Shown: positions 38,347-47,205 of the stretch, in pieces | Layout: every line of letters begins with the position of its first letter | Position numbering within the stretch: position 1 is the stretch's first letter | NCBI RefSeq assembly: GCF_002760655.1 | Contig: NZ_PDOC01000001.1 | Span: 1-64,000 of the forward strand | Direction: 5' to 3' | DNA: 64,000 nucleotides | Origin: Massilia eurypsychrophila | GTDB lineage: Bacteria; Pseudomonadota; Gammaproteobacteria; Burkholderiales; Burkholderiaceae_D | Position numbers and translations under genes: made by a program | Notes under the pieces: generated by a model | What the model saw: only the letters and a program-made list of their open reading frames with translations | Database searches by the model: none | What the model was told of the DNA's origin: nothing

Positions 38347-38880
38347 TTAAATCGGCGCGGTCGCCTGCAGGTGAACTAGGGGAATGCCCGCCTGTTCATG
38401 CCTGATCCAGATGTTTTGCCATGGGTAGACTTCATGGCCTTCAGGCATCCTGTCTTCATAGCCGCGGAGCGCCTGGTTTTCTTCCTGCGCTATGTAAGTG
38501 CGCCTCGCTGTGGACAGCAAGATCTCGTGCACCTTCGGCACCAGCGCGTCCATGTCGCCATTTGCCGCCTTGCACTGGCGATCAATCAGTTCCCGCATGA
38601 TGCAGGCGACCGGCACTGCATGCTCCTTGACGAGCCGTTCTTTCCTCGCCTTCGCCGCCAGCGCTTTCGGTGTGTACTGGGCTGGCGCAATGCGTCGTTC
38701 AACTTCCAGCCGGTCATGATATTCCCGAATCAGCCGGTTGATGACGAGGTGGCAATCATTGCGGGTGCCGTACTTGTGATTGTCCGGCACGCCCCGTTCC
38801 CACAGCAAAATCGCATTGACGATCTGGCAGGCGATGCCATTGAGCGTCAGCCCGCGGCGGCTTTTTAGTTGTGGGACCAT
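38347..38880 (-). CDS. Hypothetical protein
   Basis: The 177-residue, His- and Arg-rich protein has no domain I recognise and no signal peptide. The ATG at 38880 is chosen because AGGAAAA lies about 8 nt upstream; the frame stays open 32 codons further without support. Motif-like stretches include YGTRNDCHLVINRLIREY and a late HEVYPWQNIWIRHEQ. It is divergent from the ankyrin-type gene and convergent with the small gene at 38056. Confidence 0.62.
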   Translation of the reverse strand: MVPQLKSRRGLTLNGIACQIVNAILLWERGVPDNHKYGTRNDCHLVINRLIREYHDRLEVERRIAPAQYTPKALAAKARKERLVKEHAVPVACIMRELIDRQCKAANGDMDALVPKVHEILLSTARRTYIAQEENQALRGYEDRMPEGHEVYPWQNIWIRHEQAGIPLVHLQATAPI

Positions 38881-38997
38881 ATTACGTTTTCCTGGCGAAC
38901 AAAACATAGGGAAGAGTATTTCCTGACGCCAATATATACTATGGTTAGCGGCCGTCGCCAGGCTTTTCACTTTCACCTTTTACCCCTGAACCGAACC

Positions 38998-40074
38998 ATG
39001 GACAACCTGCTGTGGCATCTTCCGCTCCAACGATGCACTACCCTGGACGAGATCCGCCAGCAATGGCAGGGGCTGCTCGAACAGCACCACATGACGCCGA
39101 TGCACAACATGCCCCGCTATCAGGACGCCATGCTTTGCTTCCTCGCCACATCCACGCTGGCGCCGCACCTGAAGCTCGCCGCCGTGCTGGCCAACGGGTC
39201 CGCCTTCGATTTTGATTTCCGACTCGCCGTCGGACTGCTGAGCGAACACATCGACGAATTCGACACCGCATGGCCGGACGCGGTCGCCGACGCCGTCATG
39301 GCCAACGGCCCGCGCTTGCCGGTCACGACCAGCGACGCCTGGCTGGGCGCCTTCGTTGCCGGACGCATGGCAGGTCTGCGCGAAACGTTCAGCCATGATG
39401 GCACCCGCCCGGACGACTGGCGCGCCGCGTTCTGGAACAAATTCCTCGAGACGGCCTGCCGGAATGCGCAAGATGACGGCGTACGCCTGGCGTTGCGGCA
39501 CGGCGCCGATCCACGCGCGGACGAGTATGCCGCGTTGCGCACGCCCGCAATGGGTGTGCACACGCGTTTCCTGCACGAGGCCGGCCACCTGACACCCGAG
39601 CGCACCGATGCCGACTACCAGCGCATCCTGCTGGCGTTGCTGGATGGCGGCCTTGACCGCGCCGAGATGCTGACTGCGGCGCTGCCGTCAGCCGCGGCGG
39701 CCGATAACACGGCCATGCTCGAGTTTCTGCTGGCCGAGGGCGCGAACATCCGCGCCGATGGCGCCGCGGCGTTGGCAGCCGCCGCCAGGGACATGGCCGT
39801 CGACGCCCTCGGCTGGTTGCTCGCGCATGGCGCAAACTTGCATGCAGACGACGACACGGCATTGATTGCCGGCGTCGCCTCGCTCGACGCGGCAACCGTC
39901 GAGATGCTGCTGGCGGCCGGCGCCGACCTGCAAGGCGCCGGCGAACTGGCCTTGCGTACTGCACGGACGTCGCGCCCGTATGACCTCTACTCGGACGAAT
40001 CCGACCTGGTCGCCCAACGCGCCGAGATGGTTGCGCTTCTGCTGCGACACGGCGTGCCGCGGCCAGATGCCTGA
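38998..40074 (+). CDS. Ankyrin-repeat-like protein
   Basis: The 358-residue protein has a unique N-terminal half and, from about residue 150, degenerate ankyrin-like repeats: DDGVRLALRHGADPRA, NTAMLEFLLAEGANIRADG, VDALGWLLAHGANLHADDD, AATVEMLLAAGADLQGAG. Such repeats bind other proteins; the partner is unknown. The ATG at 38998 (MDNLLWHL) is preferred; 43 codons further upstream are also open but overlap the divergent gene. It is followed 18 bp later by another unknown gene, probably co-transcribed. Confidence 0.78.
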   Translation: MDNLLWHLPLQRCTTLDEIRQQWQGLLEQHHMTPMHNMPRYQDAMLCFLATSTLAPHLKLAAVLANGSAFDFDFRLAVGLLSEHIDEFDTAWPDAVADAVMANGPRLPVTTSDAWLGAFVAGRMAGLRETFSHDGTRPDDWRAAFWNKFLETACRNAQDDGVRLALRHGADPRADEYAALRTPAMGVHTRFLHEAGHLTPERTDADYQRILLALLDGGLDRAEMLTAALPSAAAADNTAMLEFLLAEGANIRADGAAALAAAARDMAVDALGWLLAHGANLHADDDTALIAGVASLDAATVEMLLAAGADLQGAGELALRTARTSRPYDLYSDESDLVAQRAEMVALLLRHGVPRPDA

Positions 40075-40092
40075 CAACTGGAGCGAAGCGCC

Positions 40093-40587
40093 ATGACCAT
40101 GGATTCTGCCGAACCGCTGCACGTTGGCGGTACGCGCTTTTCGATCGATTGCTTTCCGCTCGATGCCTACCTGGCGTCGCTGCCGTCGCGCCCATTCCTT
40201 CGTGGCTGGCCGAGCTGTTCGAACGGCTATTACGCCGAGTGGGAGATCCAGCACCGCGGGCATGACCGCGTCCTGTGCCTGGCAAGGCTCAGCGCGCAGG
40301 CGGCCGACGCTCTCGCGCTGTTTCCGCACGCCCAGCACCCGATCGACGCGACGTGGTTCAGCGGAATACTACGCGCCTCGCGCGGCCGCCGGCGCTACAC
40401 CGGCTACCCGCCGCAGCCATTCTGGGACGACGAACTCTGTCTCGACATAGCAGCCGGCAAAGTCGTGCGCGAGTGGGCGCTGGACCTGCGCGCCGTGCCG
40501 GACCAGACCGACGATGAAGTGCGCCAGTCGCTGCCGAGCTTCCTGTGGCCGGCGCGGCTGCGCGAGCAAGCCGGTCCAGCGGAGTAG
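40093..40587 (+). CDS. Hypothetical protein
   Basis: The 164-residue protein contains many aromatic residues (RPFLRGWPSCSNGYYAEWEI) and no domain or signal peptide I recognise. It follows the ankyrin-like gene by 18 bp, which suggests an operon. Two starts (ATG at 40093 and the next Met two codons later) are equally possible. Confidence 0.65.
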   Translation: MTMDSAEPLHVGGTRFSIDCFPLDAYLASLPSRPFLRGWPSCSNGYYAEWEIQHRGHDRVLCLARLSAQAADALALFPHAQHPIDATWFSGILRASRGRRRYTGYPPQPFWDDELCLDIAAGKVVREWALDLRAVPDQTDDEVRQSLPSFLWPARLREQAGPAE

Positions 40588-40617
40588 GCAGCCCGCCGCT
40601 TGCTCGCGATTCGCCAT

Positions 40618-40636
40618 TGCGACACAGCCTGTCGGA
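40618..40636. promoter_or_regulatory. 19-bp palindromic operator candidate, copy 1
   Basis: TGCGAC-N7-GTCGGA lies 43 bp before the ATG of the small membrane protein. It has the same half-sites and the same 7-bp spacer as three sites in front of the WYL-regulator cluster at 46-48 kb. Confidence 0.5.
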
Positions 40637-40679
40637 CGGCGCGCTACAGTGGTCGACCCACCACGAGCGCAAGGACGCG

Positions 40680-41012
40680 ATGACCATCTTTCTGCATGCG
40701 CTGCTTTACCTCGGCGCCTGGCTGCTGACCTTTGGATTGTTCACGCTTATCGCCTGGTACGCGCGCTACGCCGTCGCCGTCATCGTTGCCTTGTTTCCCG
40801 CACTTGCCGTCTTCTGGTTCCTGTGGACCTGGCTCGTCGCGCTGCCGATGGCGTTGCTGTTCGACGGCTCCGCGGCCGAGAAAAGGATCGTGATCATCAG
40901 CCACTGGCTCAGTGACCGCACCGGCGACCTGCTGCTGTTTTTTCTCACCCTGCCTTTCCAGATTTTCATCCGTGTCAGCCAAATTGCCGACTGGCTGGTC
41001 GGCAGGCTGTAA
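40680..41012 (+). CDS. Small inner-membrane protein
   Basis: The 110-residue protein has three hydrophobic segments (about residues 4-26, 28-54 and 78-97) separated by a charged loop (DGSAAEKRI). No family is recognised. The ATG at 40680 matches the start of the first hydrophobic segment. An operator-like palindrome lies upstream, shared with the WYL regulator, an unknown gene and an AAA ATPase gene, so it may belong to their regulon. Confidence 0.65.
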   Translation: MTIFLHALLYLGAWLLTFGLFTLIAWYARYAVAVIVALFPALAVFWFLWTWLVALPMALLFDGSAAEKRIVIISHWLSDRTGDLLLFFLTLPFQIFIRVSQIADWLVGRL

Positions 41013-41126
41013 TGAATACTAGAGAAGGCAGGGGCCGCCTTGCGCCGAAAAATTGCCCATGAGATACTTTAACAAACCGACCGCACGGGCTACGCCTACA
41101 GCCGGACTCCCGACCAGGAAAACAAC

Positions 41127-44100
41127 ATGCAGAAAAATGGCGCCGCCATTGTGTATTCCCCGACCGACCTGACGACCTTTGTCGACAGCCCGTTTGCCAG
41201 CTGGATGGCGCGCTTTGCGCTCGAGCACCGCGACCGCGTGCCGGCGGCGGACGCGCCGGATGGCCTGATGACCTTGCTGGCCGAGCGCGGCCTGGCGCAC
41301 GAGACGGCCAGGCTGGCACTGTTTCGCGCCGCCGGAAAAAGCGTCCACGTCATCCCGGCCGGCGGGTCGCGCGAGGAACGCGCCGCCGCCACCCGCGCCG
41401 CCCTGCATGCAGGCGCCGACATCATCTACCAGGCTTATCTTGAGCTGGCGCCGTTTGCCGGCGTCGCCGATTTCCTCGTCAAGGTGGCGGGCGAGTCGGC
41501 GCTGGGCGACTGGCATTACGTCGTATGGGACACCAAGCTGTCGTCCGCCGTCAAGCCGGCCTACCTGCTGCAGATGTGCTGCTACGCCGACATGCTGGCG
41601 CCGATGCAGCAGCGCCTGCCGGAGACGCTGACCGTGGCGCTCGGCAATGGCGACGACCAGCCGTTCAAGACCAGCGACTACCTGTCCTATTATCAGTGCA
41701 TCAAGGCCGAGTTCCTGCAATCGCAGGCGCGCTTCGACAGCGCTGCACAGCCCGACCCGGCCGATTCCAATGCGTGGGGACGCTGGTCCGATTATGCCAA
41801 CGGCCTGCTGCTCGAGCGCGACCACCTGATCCAGGTGGCGAATATCCGCAAGAGCCAGATCGGCAAGCTCAACGCCGCCGGGATCGCCACGATGCGGCAA
41901 CTGGCCGCTCTGCCGCTGGGCTCGGCCATCAAGGGCATCAATCCGCCGGTGCTCGCCAGGCTGCGCGCGCAGGCCGCGATCCAGTGCTCCAGCGCCAATC
42001 TGGAGCGGCCGCGGTTCGACATATTGCGCGCCCCCGGCCAGGGACTCGAACTGCTGCCGCCGCCGTCGGCGCTGGATATCTTCTTTGATATCGAAGGCTT
42101 CCCGCTGGAAAAGGGTGGTCTCGAATACCTGTGGGGCAGCACCTATTTCGACGACGACGGCCAGCGCCGGTTCATTGATTTCTGGGCGCACGACGCCGCG
42201 CAGGAAAAGCAGTGTTTCGCCGATTTCATCGCGTGGGCCTACGCGCGCTGGCTGCGCGATCCGGCCATGCACATCTACCACTACGCCAGCTACGAAATCA
42301 CCGCCTGCCGAAAGCTGATGGGCCGGCACGGCATCTGCGAAATGGAAGTCGACCAGCTGCTGCGCAACGAGGTGTTCGTCGACCTGTACAAGGTCGTCAA
42401 GGGCTGCCTGCTGCTGGGCGAGCCGCGCTATTCGATCAAGAACGTCGAGCACCTGTACCGGCCCAAGCGCAACACGGAGGTGGCCAACGGCGGCGATTCG
42501 GTCGTCGTCTACGACGCCTGGCGCAGCCAGTTCGCGCTCGACAACGCCGGCCGCACGCCGCCGCCGGACGCGTGGAAACAGGACAAGAGCCTGTCCGACA
42601 TCCGCGACTACAACAAGGACGATTGCGACTCGACCCAGGAGCTGGTCGACTGGCTGCGCGAACAGCAGCAGGCCAACGGCATCGCTTACGAGCCGACCGC
42701 CGCACATGAGGAAGACGCCGCGCCGAAAGCGCACATCGAGCCGCCGCCGCTGCACGCCGACCTGCTGGCGATGGCCGCGCGCGAACGCGATGCCGGCGCT
42801 GCCGGCGTACCGCTGGCGGAAACCCTGGCCTGGCTGCTCGAATTTCACCGGCGCGAAAACAAGCCGATGTTCTGGCGCCTGTTCGACCGGCTGGGCAACA
42901 CCGAGAGCGAACTGTTCGACGACCTCGACTGCATCGCCGGCTGCCGGCGCACCGACCGCGCGCCGTTCAAGTCCAAGCCGGGCGAGCGCAACTTCACCTA
43001 CGAATACCGTTTCGATCCGAACCAGGAGTGCAAAGGGCTGTCGGGCAATTACTACGTCCTGGAGGCACCCGACGCCCAGGTCACGGTGGTGTCGATCGAC
43101 TCGACCGCCGGCCAGGTGCTGCTCAAGACCAGGACCGAGCCGACGGCGCACATCACGCTCATTCCCAACGAATTCGTCAACCCCGTTCCGATTCCCGGCG
43201 CCATCGAGCGCGTGGCGCAAGCCTGGCTCGACGGCGGCGCCGGCACGTCGGCGATCGTCGACTTCCTGCAGCGCCGGGCGCCACGCATTGCCGGCATCGC
43301 GCCCGGCCAGCCGATCGTCACCGGCCGCAGCAGCGCCGAGCGCCTGGCCGGCATCATTGCAGCCGTGTCCGGGCTGCAGCAAACCTGCTTGACGATCCAG
43401 GGGCCTCCCGGCACCGGCAAGACCTACACCGCCTCGCACGTCATCGCCGAGCTGATGCGACAAGGGAAGAAGGTAGGGATCAGCAGCAACAGCCACAAGG
43501 CGATCAACAACCTGCTGATCCGCACGGCCGAGGTGTGCCGCAAGCAAGGCATCGCCGCCGCGTTCGCCTGCACGAAGCATACCGACGCCGTCCTCGACGA
43601 ACTGGGCGTGGCCGTGCTCGACAATAAATCGCTGGCCGAATGGCTCCAGCCCGGCTGCGTGGCCGGCACCACCGCGTGGGGATTTTGCCGCGCCGAGCTG
43701 GAGAAGCAGTTCGACTACCTGTTCGTCGATGAAGCCGGCCAGGTCAGCGTCGCCAACCTGGTGGGCATGAGCCATGCCGCCGACAATATCGTCCTGATCG
43801 GCGACCAGATGCAGCTGGGCCAGCCGACCCAGGGCACCCACCCCGGCGAAAGCGGCATGTCGACGCTCGATTATTTCATGGGCGAACAGGCCACCATCGC
43901 CGAAGACGCCGGCGTGTTCCTCGACACGACGTCGCGCATGCACCCGGCCGTGAACCGCTTCATTTCCGACGCCATCTACGAGGGCCGCCTGCGCGCCGCC
44001 GACGGCAACGAACGCCAGGTGGTGCGCGTGCCCGACGGCTATGCCGGCGCCCTGGACCGCGAGGCCGGCATCGTCATCGTGCCGGTGCGCCACGATGGCA

Positions 44101-44549
44101 ACAGCCAGGCCAGCGACGAAGAAGCAGACGCAATCGCCGCGCTCGCCGCCGAACTGCTGACGCGCACACTGGTCGACAAGCACGGCAACGAGCGCCAGGT
44201 GGGCTGGGACGACATGCTGTTCGTCGCGCCGTACAATTTTCAGGTCAACAAGCTGAGGTCACGGCTCGCGCTGCTGGCCGGCGGCGACGCCGCCAAGGTC
44301 GGCACGGTGGACCGCTTCCAGGGCCAGGAAGCGGCGATCGTGTTCGTGTCGATGTGCAGCAGCGACGCCAACGACTCGCCGCGCGGCATGGAGTTCCTGT
44401 TCGACGAGCATCGCCTGAATGTTGCCGTATCGCGCGCGCAAAGCCTGGCGGTGGTGGTGATGCATCCGGGGCTGGTGACGACCAGGGTCAGCACCCCGGA
44501 GCAGATGCGCAAGGTGAACTTGCTGTCGCGCCTGTTCACATACCGGTAG
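41127..44549 (+). CDS. RecB-like nuclease / SF1 (Dna2-like) helicase fusion
   Basis: The 1140-residue protein has an N-terminal RecB-like PD-(D/E)xK nuclease of the TM0106 type (GVADFLV; VVWDTKLSSAVKPAYLLQ). An RNase H-like segment (LDIFFDIEGFPLE, about residue 312) follows, and then a superfamily 1 helicase: Walker A QGPPGTGKT near residue 757, Walker B FVDEAGQVS near 867, and C-terminal VDRFQGQEAAIV and LNVAVSRAQ. Such proteins probably process DNA ends or RNA-DNA structures; the biological role is unsettled and may be repair or defence. Its 3' end overlaps the convergent GIY-YIG-like gene by 14 bp. Confidence 0.92.
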   Translation: MQKNGAAIVYSPTDLTTFVDSPFASWMARFALEHRDRVPAADAPDGLMTLLAERGLAHETARLALFRAAGKSVHVIPAGGSREERAAATRAALHAGADIIYQAYLELAPFAGVADFLVKVAGESALGDWHYVVWDTKLSSAVKPAYLLQMCCYADMLAPMQQRLPETLTVALGNGDDQPFKTSDYLSYYQCIKAEFLQSQARFDSAAQPDPADSNAWGRWSDYANGLLLERDHLIQVANIRKSQIGKLNAAGIATMRQLAALPLGSAIKGINPPVLARLRAQAAIQCSSANLERPRFDILRAPGQGLELLPPPSALDIFFDIEGFPLEKGGLEYLWGSTYFDDDGQRRFIDFWAHDAAQEKQCFADFIAWAYARWLRDPAMHIYHYASYEITACRKLMGRHGICEMEVDQLLRNEVFVDLYKVVKGCLLLGEPRYSIKNVEHLYRPKRNTEVANGGDSVVVYDAWRSQFALDNAGRTPPPDAWKQDKSLSDIRDYNKDDCDSTQELVDWLREQQQANGIAYEPTAAHEEDAAPKAHIEPPPLHADLLAMAARERDAGAAGVPLAETLAWLLEFHRRENKPMFWRLFDRLGNTESELFDDLDCIAGCRRTDRAPFKSKPGERNFTYEYRFDPNQECKGLSGNYYVLEAPDAQVTVVSIDSTAGQVLLKTRTEPTAHITLIPNEFVNPVPIPGAIERVAQAWLDGGAGTSAIVDFLQRRAPRIAGIAPGQPIVTGRSSAERLAGIIAAVSGLQQTCLTIQGPPGTGKTYTASHVIAELMRQGKKVGISSNSHKAINNLLIRTAEVCRKQGIAAAFACTKHTDAVLDELGVAVLDNKSLAEWLQPGCVAGTTAWGFCRAELEKQFDYLFVDEAGQVSVANLVGMSHAADNIVLIGDQMQLGQPTQGTHPGESGMSTLDYFMGEQATIAEDAGVFLDTTSRMHPAVNRFISDAIYEGRLRAADGNERQVVRVPDGYAGALDREAGIVIVPVRHDGNSQASDEEADAIAALAAELLTRTLVDKHGNERQVGWDDMLFVAPYNFQVNKLRSRLALLAGGDAAKVGTVDRFQGQEAAIVFVSMCSSDANDSPRGMEFLFDEHRLNVAVSRAQSLAVVVMHPGLVTTRVSTPEQMRKVNLLSRLFTYR

Positions 44550-45189
44550 GCGAGGCGGACGGGATTTTTGAGCGTTTGCCGCGACGGTTCTTGGGTTCCT
44601 TGATCGATCTCACCGGCGTGCCGAATGCAAGCGAAAAACCTTCTTCGGCAAGTCGGCGCAAGGGCTCGGAAGATCCTTCCATTGGGAAAACGACAACGGT
44701 CCACTTGCCCGTGGTGTACGGCACGCTTGTAATGTCGATGCCGCCATCGCCGACTCCTTCCGCGATCTTGATGAATCCGCCCCACGGCTTCTTGCTCGGT
44801 ATGGCATCGCACATCGCCATGTAGGCGGTGTTCGTGAGGTGGCTCATGATGCGATCGCCGACGTTCGACGAGTGGCCGCGGTAGATCGCCTTGACATCGC
44901 TGTCGCGGACAGCGAAGGTGCAAACGTCGCGGCCAGGAATATCGCAAGTGGTCATGATGACGTACAGGCCCGGGCCGCGCGGCAGCAGGCGGATGCGCGC
45001 CAAAACGTCGTCGGCGCTGCAGCCTGGTGAGGCAATTTCGATGGCGACAACGCCATTGCCGCCCGGTGCGGGACCGCTGGCGCCGACCGGCGGCACGACG
45101 GCCGCCCGAAAATACTCCTTGAACCTATTCTCGATTTCGTTGGCCATTGCTTCTTGCCGTTCGATGAATTCGCCCAGAAGATCTTTCAC
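44536..45189 (-). CDS. GIY-YIG-like nuclease-fold protein
   Basis: The 217-residue protein has GPGLYVI (about residues 72-78), AIYRGHSSNVGDRIMSHL (101-118) and a later Glu/Leu helix (LRRLAEEGFSLAFGTP). This follows the order GIY, YIG with Arg and His, then Glu of GIY-YIG nucleases, with YRG in place of YIG. No extra DNA-binding domain is evident, and the first 45 residues are variable. It is convergent with the nuclease/helicase gene and overlaps its end. The role is unknown. Confidence 0.7.
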   Translation of the reverse strand: MKDLLGEFIERQEAMANEIENRFKEYFRAAVVPPVGASGPAPGGNGVVAIEIASPGCSADDVLARIRLLPRGPGLYVIMTTCDIPGRDVCTFAVRDSDVKAIYRGHSSNVGDRIMSHLTNTAYMAMCDAIPSKKPWGGFIKIAEGVGDGGIDITSVPYTTGKWTVVVFPMEGSSEPLRRLAEEGFSLAFGTPVRSIKEPKNRRGKRSKIPSASPTGM

Positions 45190-45252
45190 GCTCGTTCCTT
45201 TTTTCGTTTGTTCAAAAAGCCATATTAACTGACAAGTTGCCGTGTGGAAAGG

Positions 45253-45750
45253 TCAATTGTTCAGGGAGGCGGCTATGGCATCGACCCACGCTTGCGCTTC
45301 GCCGTTGCCCTGCTGCGCCGACGCGCAATACAGCGCCAGCGCCCTCGCGTGATCCTGCCCGACGCCGCGGCCGTGCAAGTACATTGCCGCCAGGTTGCAT
45401 TGCGCTTCCGCGTTGCCCTGTGCGGCCGCCAGCCGGTACCACTCGGCCGCGCGCACCAGGTGGCCGGCGCCCGGCTCGCCATGCTCGACCATGACGCCAA
45501 GGTTGTTCTGCGCCGATGCGTTGCCCTGCAGCGCGGCGCAATAGAACCAGCGCGCGGCCCGCGTGGCATCCTGCTCGACCCCGCGGCCCAGGTCATACAT
45601 CACGCCCAGATTGAATTGCGCCATGTCGTTGCCGCGCGCCGCCGCCAGGCGGTAGCAGCGCAAGGCTTCGGCCAGGTCGAACTGGCCCGCATCAGGGTCG
45701 TCGTGCAGCGCGCCCAGGTTAAACAGTGCCGCCGATTCGCCATCACTCAT
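45253..45750 (-). CDS. Sel1-repeat protein
   Basis: The 165-residue protein is made of about four Sel1-type repeats (AQFNLGVMYDLGRGVEQD, AQNNLGVMVEHG, AQCNLAAMYLHGRGVGQD). There is no signal peptide, so it is cytoplasmic, and probably a protein-protein adaptor. ATG at 45750 has AAGGG 8 nt upstream and overlaps the stop of the 81-residue gene. It resembles the second Sel1 gene at 62839-63477, especially over the last two repeats. Confidence 0.85.
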   Translation of the reverse strand: MSDGESAALFNLGALHDDPDAGQFDLAEALRCYRLAAARGNDMAQFNLGVMYDLGRGVEQDATRAARWFYCAALQGNASAQNNLGVMVEHGEPGAGHLVRAAEWYRLAAAQGNAEAQCNLAAMYLHGRGVGQDHARALALYCASAQQGNGEAQAWVDAIAASLNN

Positions 45751-45988
45751 CGGCATTGCCCTTCGCCGCATCGGCGGCATTCCAGTCGTCCTGCTGCACC
45801 CACACCTCGCCAAGATCGACCGCCTGGCTTCCGCAGTGCGCCTCGGCGCTGTTGCCGTACGGGCCGCCGAACCAGATGTGGATTGAATAGCCGGGCGGCT
45901 CGCAGCCCTCGTCGAAATGCGCCGCGGTGACTGGCGCCACCAGCGCGCGCACGCGCTCGACCTGCTCGGGTGAAATCGTGATCAGCAT
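45743..45988 (-). CDS. Hypothetical protein (81 aa)
   Basis: The 81-residue acidic protein begins MLITISPEQVERVRALV and contains GYSIHIWFGGPYGNSAEAHC. No known domain is recognised. A strong CAGGAGG ribosome-binding site 6 nt before the ATG fixes the start. It is translationally coupled to the Sel1 gene and divergent from the WYL regulator, so the palindrome in the 124-bp gap could act on both. Confidence 0.75.
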   Translation of the reverse strand: MLITISPEQVERVRALVAPVTAAHFDEGCEPPGYSIHIWFGGPYGNSAEAHCGSQAVDLGEVWVQQDDWNAADAAKGNADE

Positions 45989-46030
45989 GGGTTCCTCCTG
46001 TTTTGTACAGGCTTCCATCATGGGGACCAA

Positions 46031-46049
46031 TGCGACAAACCACGTCGCA
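46031..46049. promoter_or_regulatory. 19-bp palindromic operator candidate, copy 2
   Basis: TGCGAC-N7-GTCGCA is a perfect palindrome in its 6-bp arms. It sits between the divergent 81-residue gene (start 45988) and the WYL regulator (start 46113), consistent with autoregulation. Confidence 0.6.
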
Positions 46050-46112
46050 AATGCCCCGGGCATGCCGGATGTTTGCTACATTGTCGCTTGGCAACCAAAT
46101 CGGACACAGCGC

Positions 46113-47129
46113 ATGGCGACGAATCAGCACACCCTCCTTTGGCAATGGCACATGCTGCACATGATTCCGCGCGCGCCGCGAAAAATCACGGTGCAGGACA
46201 TCCGCGACCGCCTGGCGATCGAAGAATTCATCGTCACCGGGCGCACCGTGCAGCGCGACCTGCAGGAGCTGCTGCAGGTGTTCCCGCTGGTGGTCGACGA
46301 CCGCGACAAGCCGTTCGGCTGGAGCTGGCACCATGACTCGCCCAACTTCGACCTGCCCGGCCTGTCGGTGCCGGAGGCGCTCACCTTCACGCTGGTCGAA
46401 CAGCACCTGGCCAATGCGCTGCCGCCTGCCACGCTGGACGCCCTGCAGCCGTATTTCAAGTCGGCCGGGCAGGCGCTGCGCGCCATCGAGACCGATGCGC
46501 AAACCAACACGTGGCTCGACAAGGTGCGCACCATCAGCCCGATGCAGCCGCTGATTGCGCCGCAAGTGGACCAGCAATGCCAGCGCGTGGTGTACGACGC
46601 GCTGATGCGCGACCGGCAGCTCAGGCTGGCCTACAAGAAGCGCGACGCCGCCACTGCCGTCGTCTACGAAGCGGTCCACCCGCTGGCGGTGATCCAGCGC
46701 GGCCCGCTGATCTACCTGGTCTGCCTGTTCGCCGACTACGACGACGTGCGCACGCTCGCCATGCACCGCGTGCAATCGGCCGAGATGCTGTACCTGGCCA
46801 GCCGCAAGCAGGCCGGCTTCTCGATCGATGCCTACATCGAGTCGGGTAACCTGGGCGTGCGCAGCGGCGATCCGGTGGAGCTCAAGGCAGTGTTCTCGCG
46901 GCGCGCGGGCGAGCACCTTCAGGAGACGGCGTTGTCGAGGAACCAGCGGCTGGTGGAGCTTGACGACGGCCGGCTCGAGCTGACCGCCACGGTGCCCAAT
47001 ACCAGGGAACTGCAGTGGTGGCTGCTGGGGATGGGGGACGGCGTCGAGGTGCTGGCGCCGGCATCACTGCGCGCGCAGATCAGGGAGATGGTCGGCAAGA
47101 TGTCGCATATCTATAGCGCCGACGACTGA
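46113..47129 (+). CDS. WYL-domain transcriptional regulator
   Basis: The 338-residue protein has an N-terminal winged helix (KITVQDIRDRLAIEEFIVTGRTVQRDL) and a WYL domain (YEAVHPLAVIQRGPLIYLVC, with IYL in place of WYL, and ADYDDVRTLAMHRVQSAEML). A WCX-like C-terminal dimerisation part follows. WYL regulators sense nucleotides or nucleic acid and often control defence islands (BrxR/CapW). The ATG at 46113 is preceded by an extended -10-like TGCTACATT. Palindromes of one type lie before this gene and before the next two. Confidence 0.9.
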   Translation: MATNQHTLLWQWHMLHMIPRAPRKITVQDIRDRLAIEEFIVTGRTVQRDLQELLQVFPLVVDDRDKPFGWSWHHDSPNFDLPGLSVPEALTFTLVEQHLANALPPATLDALQPYFKSAGQALRAIETDAQTNTWLDKVRTISPMQPLIAPQVDQQCQRVVYDALMRDRQLRLAYKKRDAATAVVYEAVHPLAVIQRGPLIYLVCLFADYDDVRTLAMHRVQSAEMLYLASRKQAGFSIDAYIESGNLGVRSGDPVELKAVFSRRAGEHLQETALSRNQRLVELDDGRLELTATVPNTRELQWWLLGMGDGVEVLAPASLRAQIREMVGKMSHIYSADD

Positions 47130-47139
47130 CGCAGGCCCC

Positions 47140-47158
47140 TGCGACGTGGATTGTCGGC
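47140..47158. promoter_or_regulatory. 19-bp palindromic operator candidate, copy 3
   Basis: TGCGAC-N7-GTCGGC lies 47 bp before the ATG of the unknown gene at 47206, just after the WYL gene stop. Its spacer ends in ATT, as in copy 4. Confidence 0.55.
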
Positions 47159-47205
47159 TCAAGGCGTAAGGTGTGCGTCGACAGCAAGCATTCCGACGGA
47201 GCGCC

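Noticed and set aside
41019-44183. Very long open frame on the minus strand opposite the nuclease/helicase gene
   Set aside because: Same mirror effect; the plus strand carries clear Walker and nuclease motifs.
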